Origin: Amycolatopsis antarctica
Lineage (GTDB): Bacteria; Actinomycetota; Actinomycetes; Mycobacteriales; Pseudonocardiaceae
Length of the DNA: 64,000 nucleotides
Assembly (NCBI RefSeq): GCF_002262875.1
Contig: NZ_NKYE01000001.1
Span: 310,001 to 374,000 of the forward strand
Reading direction: 5' to 3'
Under the pieces are notes generated by a model. The model had not been told where the DNA came from and searched no databases. It saw only the letters and a program-made list of their open reading frames with translations. Shown piece after piece: positions 58,801 through 64,000 of the stretch; the stretch's first letter is position 1; each line of letters begins with the position of its first letter. A program made the translations under genes and the position numbers.

Positions 58801-59180
58801 GGGCGACCGGGTTGTCCCCCGATTCGTTTCCCACCCAGTTCATCCGGGACCGGCTCGACGCGCTGGGCGTGGTCACCGCCGAGCGGCTGGCGAACGCGGA
58901 GAACGGCAGCCGCGTGCTCATCGGCGGGGCCGTGACGCATCGCCAGCGTCCCGCGACGGCGGGCGGCATCACCTTCCTCAACATCGAGGACGAGACGGGG
59001 ATGATCAACGTCATCTGCACGAAAGGGTTGTGGCAGCGCTATCACCGCATCGCACGCGCCAGCCCGGCACTGCTGGTGCGGGGAACCGTGGAGCGGGCGG
59101 ACGGTGTGGTCAGCCTGCTCGCCGATCGGTTGCAGCACCTGCCGATGCGGATCCGGTCCACCTCGCGCGACTTCCGGTGA
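55833..59180 (+). CDS. dnaE2: DnaE2, error-prone DNA polymerase III alpha subunit
   Basis: The 1115-aa C-family polymerase has an N-terminal PHP domain ([32 protein letters not shown]), a palm with [19 protein letters not shown] and the catalytic aspartates in [11 protein letters not shown], HhH ([27 protein letters not shown]) and an OB domain near the C-terminus ([16 protein letters not shown]). It lacks the tau-binding tail of DnaE1. It carries out SOS-induced translesion mutagenesis with ImuA and ImuB. In M. tuberculosis dnaE2 is separate from imuAB; here all are one operon under one LexA box. Confidence 0.95.
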   Translation: [1115 protein letters not shown]

Positions 59181-59185
59181 CCAAT

Positions 59186-59230
59186 CGCGCCACACCTCAC
59201 CGCGCCACGCCTGACCGCGCCATACCTGAC
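59186..59230 (+). repeat. Three imperfect 15-bp tandem units
   Basis: CGCGCCACACCTCAC, CGCGCCACGCCTGAC and CGCGCCATACCTGAC follow each other directly after the dnaE2 stop. Confidence 0.85.
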
Positions 59231-59260
59231 ATCGTCGGAGGGAGTCCCTATGGTCGGAGG

Positions 59261-59418
59261 GTGACGACGCGGAGGTGAGCAGGTGGGAGTTCCCGCCCGC
59301 TCCGGGGCAACCCCGGGGAGATCGACCAGAGGTAGGCATCGCGCCCCACGCGCGCGAGCATGCTCCGCGTACCTGATGCGCGCGGAGACACGGAGAAAAG
59401 GTCACCCCGCGTCGCCAC
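59261..59418 (+). ncRNA. Candidate retron msr-msd RNA (tentative)
   Basis: GTGACGACGCGG (59261-59272) and CCGCGTCGCCAC (59407-59418) are complementary at 11 of 12 positions and could be the a1/a2 stem of a retron RNA. They enclose 134 bases with at least two good hairpins: CCGGGG-CAA-CCCCGG (59302-59316) and CTCCGCG...CGCGGAG (59363-59387). An AGC lies six bases after a1 (59278-59280), where a branching guanosine is normally found. The end is 46 bases before the reverse transcriptase ATG. In GC-rich DNA such pairing can arise by chance, so this is a hypothesis. Confidence 0.27.
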
Positions 59419-59464
59419 ACTTTCGGGGCGGCTTCACCGCCGCTGCGCTGCCCATGGGACCGGG

Positions 59465-61319
<1,855 letters not shown>

Positions 61320-61327
<8 letters not shown>

Positions 61328-61952
61328 GCGCGAGGTGCTGCCGGTGGGCGAGGACACCGGAACCCCCGACGAGATCGACGAGGACTACCAGGACGCGGTG
61401 CTGCCCGGGGCCCGGTGGGAACGTCGCCGGTTCGTCCGTTGCGACTTCGCCGAGGCCGATCTGCGCGGACTGGTCACGCAGGGCTGCGTCTTCGACGACT
61501 GCGACTTCACCCGCACGGACCTCGGCGAGTCCCGGCACACCGCGTCCGCGTTCCGGTCCTGCCGCTTCGACCGGACGGTCCTCACCGACACCACATGGAA
61601 CGGCTGTTCACTGCTCGGATCGTCCTTTTCGGACTGCCGGCTGCGGCCGATCTCCCTGCGCGACTGCGATCTGTCCCTCGTCTCGTTCGGCAACGCGATG
61701 CTCAAGGGCAGCGATCTGTCCGGGCTGCGGTTGCGCGAGGCCAACCTCACCGACGCGAACCTGTCGAAGACGAACCTGCGCGGTGCCGACCTGACCGGGG
61801 CCCGGCTGATCGGCACGATCCTGGCCGACGCGGACCTCCGGGAGGCCGTGCTGGACGCCAACGGTCTGCGCCAGGCGGACCTGGCCGGTGCGCACGTGGA
61901 CGTGGACACCGCCGTGGCCTACGCGGCGGCGTGCGGGCTCATCGTGCACTGA
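61320..61952 (+). CDS. Pentapeptide-repeat protein
   Basis: The 210-aa protein is built largely of A(D/N)LXX-type pentapeptides (FVRCDFAEADLRGL, CDLSLVSFGNAMLKGSDLSGL, ANLTDANLSKTNLRGADLTGA), about 25 units forming a right-handed quadrilateral beta-helix. A 25-residue acidic head (EVLPVGEDTGTPDEIDEDYQD) precedes it, and a short non-repeat end (VDTAVAYAAACGLIVH) follows. MfpA and Qnr proteins of this class mimic DNA and protect gyrase; others act in bacterial defence. The ATG lies inside the last codons of the reverse transcriptase gene, so translation of the two is coupled and a shared function is likely. Confidence 0.87.
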
Positions 61953-61998
61953 GGGAAGGCGCACCGGAGCGAAAGCGCACCGGGCACCCCGTCAGGCG

Positions 61999-64000
61999 TC
62001 AGTCGACGGGCGGCTCGCCCGGATCGAGCTCGAGCAGGTCACCCTCGGCGACGAGTTCCTCGATCGACGCGGGCAGCAGGTACGCCGAACCACCACCGGG
62101 CTGGTTGAACCATGGAATCGCGACCCCGGCGAGCGCTTCGAGCGGCCGCTGCACGCGGTACACGTGGTACGGCCTGCTCACCCATTCCGGCACCAGGGAC
62201 CGCTCCTCGAACGGGGTGCCCGCCGCGTACGTCAGGTTGCCGTTCGGCCCGCCGAACCGGTCGAGCTCGCTGCCCGCGGGCAGCTCGCGGAGTTCCTTGC
62301 CACGGAACAGGGTCAGCGGCGGTTCGCCGTTGAGCGGCTGGATCGGCCACTGCTGCTGGCCGCTGCCGCCACCCTGCCCGCCGCCTTGTCCGGCACCCTG
62401 CGAGCCGCCTTGTCCACCGCTCTGTCCGCCGCGCTGGTTCTCCGGCGCGGAACGCTGTGATTCCGGGCGCTGTGATTCCGGGCGCCGCGGTTCGGGGCGG
62501 GGTTCGGGCCTGGGCTCCGGCCGGGGTTCGGCGCGCAGGGCGGACGCCCCGTTCGCCGCGGGCATCGCCTGGGTGACGTCCAGCGGGACCTGGCGGCCGG
62601 TGGATATCTCGGGGGAGAGCATCGCGGTGACGTCCACCCGCTGCGGTGCCGGACGCCTGCCGTCCTGCCCCGGCTCGCGACCTTGCTCGCGGCCCGGCGA
62701 CGGTGCGGGCGAAGGCGCGGGCGCCGGTGCCGTCGCGGGCGCCGGTGCGCGGGCGCCGGCCGCCGCACCGTCCGGGTCGAGCATCAGTTTGCCGAGCATG
62801 AACGCGGCCGCGTCCTCGACATCGCCGAAGACCGCGGGGTTGGTGAGGTCGCCGTCGTACCAGCCGACGCGCCAGCCCCCGGACACCTCCTCCACGCTCC
62901 AGCCGTGGTCGGTGGGCTCACCGATGCTGTACGCCGCGGGCGGGACGTCGAGGTCCTCCAGCCGGTCCTGCAGCTCCGCCAGGACGGGCTCGCCGTGGGC
63001 CGGAACGGGCGTCTGCCCGAACTGGGTGGGCGGGCCCCCGTCGTCGTCCGGCCGTTCGTGATCCGCGGCGTGACCGTTGCCGTCGTGCTCGTTGCCGGGA
63101 TGTTCCGACGCCACGGAGTGGCCGAAAGCGGCGTAGCCGGGTGCCTCGTGTTCGGCGAACGAACGGTCCGGTGCGGCGTCGTCGATGCCGGGGTGGTCGG
63201 GTGCCGCGTGGCGGGACGCGACGGCTGTTGCCGCGCCACCCGCGAACGCACCGCCCGCGAAGGCGGCGGGGGTGAACGTGGTGGCCGGGTCGACCTGGCT
63301 CGGCTCGTGCTTGCCGGTGGGCTCGTCGTCGCCGTCCGGCTCGTCGGCGGGGTGGTCGTTCGGACGGTGCCCGTCCGCGGCGAACGGCTGCGCGGAGCCG
63401 TTGCGTTCGCCGCCGCGCTCACCACCGCGGCCGGGGTCGCCATCCGGGCCTGGTCCGCCACGGGTGACGTACCCCGCAGCGGCCTGCCGAAGCTGGTCCG
63501 GCACCTCGGGGATGCGGAACCCGGTGGAGCGGATGTGGCCGACGAGATCGGGCTCCGGGGAGACGCCGTACTCACGCAGATAGAAGTTGACGGCGGCGGG
63601 CCAGATCCACTGCCCGTCGCTGTGGAAGGCGACCGGCACGGTGCCTTCCGGCTCGCTCGCGAGCCGGTCGATGTCGTGGCCGCGTCCGGGTAGTACGACG
63701 GGGGCGCCGTCGAGGTAGTCGAGCAACCGGTCCTGTTCGGCTCGGTCGAGTTCCTGCCGGTTGATCACCGGCCGCCCCGCGGCGCCCACGCCGTCGAAGA
63801 CGCGGGCGATGCGGAACCGGGGGCCGGGCCGCTCCGGGCCCAGACCGGACATACGGCGCATCAGCCACTCGGGGATGTTGTCCTCCGAACGGGGGAACAT
63901 TCGCAATTCATCCGCGTAGGCCTGCGGCGGGGGAGTCAGATTCCACGGCGGCTCGTCCCGGTCGTACTCCAGGTTGTAGCTGGACGGGTGGTCGAGGGTG
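61999..64000 (-). CDS. TNT-domain NAD glycohydrolase toxin protein (5' end outside window)
   Basis: At least 666 residues are visible; the frame remains open at the right edge. The C-terminal 115 residues form a TNT (formerly DUF4237) domain: LTLFRGKELRELPAGSELDRFGGPNG, GTPFEERSLVPEW, RPYHVYRVQRPLEALAG, PWFNQPGGGSAYLLP. The RPYH and NQPGGG stretches match the conserved His and Gln regions of the M. tuberculosis TNT NAD+ glycohydrolase. Before it lies a 120-residue Pro/Gln/Gly disordered linker (RPEPRPEPRPEP, RPESQRPESQ) and two small domains (about residues 40-160 and PTDHGWSVEEVSGGWRVGWYDGD). No immunity gene follows; the neighbour is convergent. Confidence 0.83.
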   Translation of the reverse strand, partial: TLDHPSSYNLEYDRDEPPWNLTPPPQAYADELRMFPRSEDNIPEWLMRRMSGLGPERPGPRFRIARVFDGVGAAGRPVINRQELDRAEQDRLLDYLDGAPVVLPGRGHDIDRLASEPEGTVPVAFHSDGQWIWPAAVNFYLREYGVSPEPDLVGHIRSTGFRIPEVPDQLRQAAAGYVTRGGPGPDGDPGRGGERGGERNGSAQPFAADGHRPNDHPADEPDGDDEPTGKHEPSQVDPATTFTPAAFAGGAFAGGAATAVASRHAAPDHPGIDDAAPDRSFAEHEAPGYAAFGHSVASEHPGNEHDGNGHAADHERPDDDGGPPTQFGQTPVPAHGEPVLAELQDRLEDLDVPPAAYSIGEPTDHGWSVEEVSGGWRVGWYDGDLTNPAVFGDVEDAAAFMLGKLMLDPDGAAAGARAPAPATAPAPAPSPAPSPGREQGREPGQDGRRPAPQRVDVTAMLSPEISTGRQVPLDVTQAMPAANGASALRAEPRPEPRPEPRPEPRRPESQRPESQRSAPENQRGGQSGGQGGSQGAGQGGGQGGGSGQQQWPIQPLNGEPPLTLFRGKELRELPAGSELDRFGGPNGNLTYAAGTPFEERSLVPEWVSRPYHVYRVQRPLEALAGVAIPWFNQPGGGSAYLLPASIEELVAEGDLLELDPGEPPVD

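Larger units (their letters stand above)
59181..59464. other. Gap between dnaE2 and the reverse transcriptase gene
   Basis: This 284-bp gap contains a threefold 15-bp direct repeat, several hairpins and a pair of complementary 12-mers 48-204 bases upstream of the reverse transcriptase start. It is the expected location of a retron msr-msd RNA. Confidence 0.5.

Noticed and set aside
59183..59464. A protein-coding gene between dnaE2 and the RT
   Set aside because: Short overlapping frames only, with direct repeats and hairpins. No frame shows the expected third-position G+C pattern.

Overview
The window is about 70% G+C DNA with GTG/TTG starts, WhiB and BldM regulators, an actinobacterial ECF sigma factor with its membrane anti-sigma, and a His-tailed GroEL1. 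It is chromosomal DNA from a filamentous or nocardioform actinomycete. Gene order and protein style suggest the Pseudonocardiaceae (Amycolatopsis, Prauserella or Saccharomonospora type); that family assignment is inference.

Region 1 (1-21.8 kb) is a conserved core block. It runs tsaB-rimI-tsaD (t6A tRNA modification), a Tat-exported PhoD-type phosphatase, CIRCE-controlled groES-groEL1, whiB3/whiD, a CarH-like MerR regulator, a repeat-bearing hypothetical, a BldM-type regulator, sigD-rsdA, DUF5319, guaB, guaB3, a cholesterol-oxidase-like GMC flavoprotein, an aldehyde dehydrogenase, a membrane protein, guaA and a GIDE-domain membrane protein. From memory this parallels Rv3421c-Rv3409c of M. tuberculosis and the whiD-bldM-guaB region of Streptomyces. 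The genes serve purine nucleotide supply, stress response and developmental control.

Region 2 (21.8-24.8 kb) is an accessory island of secreted proteins. A locally AT-rich leader precedes a crystallin-like (peptidase-inhibitor I36 style) protein and three near-identical 203-residue secreted paralogues. Their beta-rich core resembles aerolysin-type proteins, and almost all their differences lie in one 35-residue window.

Region 3 (24.8-36.7 kb) carries envelope-stress and signalling genes: a PspC membrane protein divergent from a PspC-histidine kinase/LuxR regulator pair (MacRS-like), an EamA exporter divergent from a LysR regulator, an active Ser/Thr kinase followed by a catalytically dead one, and two membrane-anchored proteins with extracellular domains.

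Region 4 (36.7-51.4 kb) is a second conserved block (Rv0948c-Rv0957 order): chorismate mutase, uvrD1, a small Cys-rich gene under a perfect SOS box, an M23 peptidase, sucC-sucD, two DUF5336 paralogues, a DUF6350 membrane protein and purN-purH.

Region 5 (51.4-64 kb) holds a degenerate DCoH-VOC fusion, an SDR enzyme, and an SOS-boxed mutagenesis operon imuA-imuB-(58-aa ORF)-dnaE2. It then holds a retron-like reverse transcriptase translationally coupled to a pentapeptide-repeat protein, and the C-terminal part of a TNT-type NAD glycohydrolase toxin protein.

The best candidates for something undescribed are the reverse transcriptase/pentapeptide pair with a possible msr-msd RNA just upstream, the tandem secreted triplet, and an over-represented palindrome TCCANNNTGGA (nine perfect copies, several forcing rare codons).
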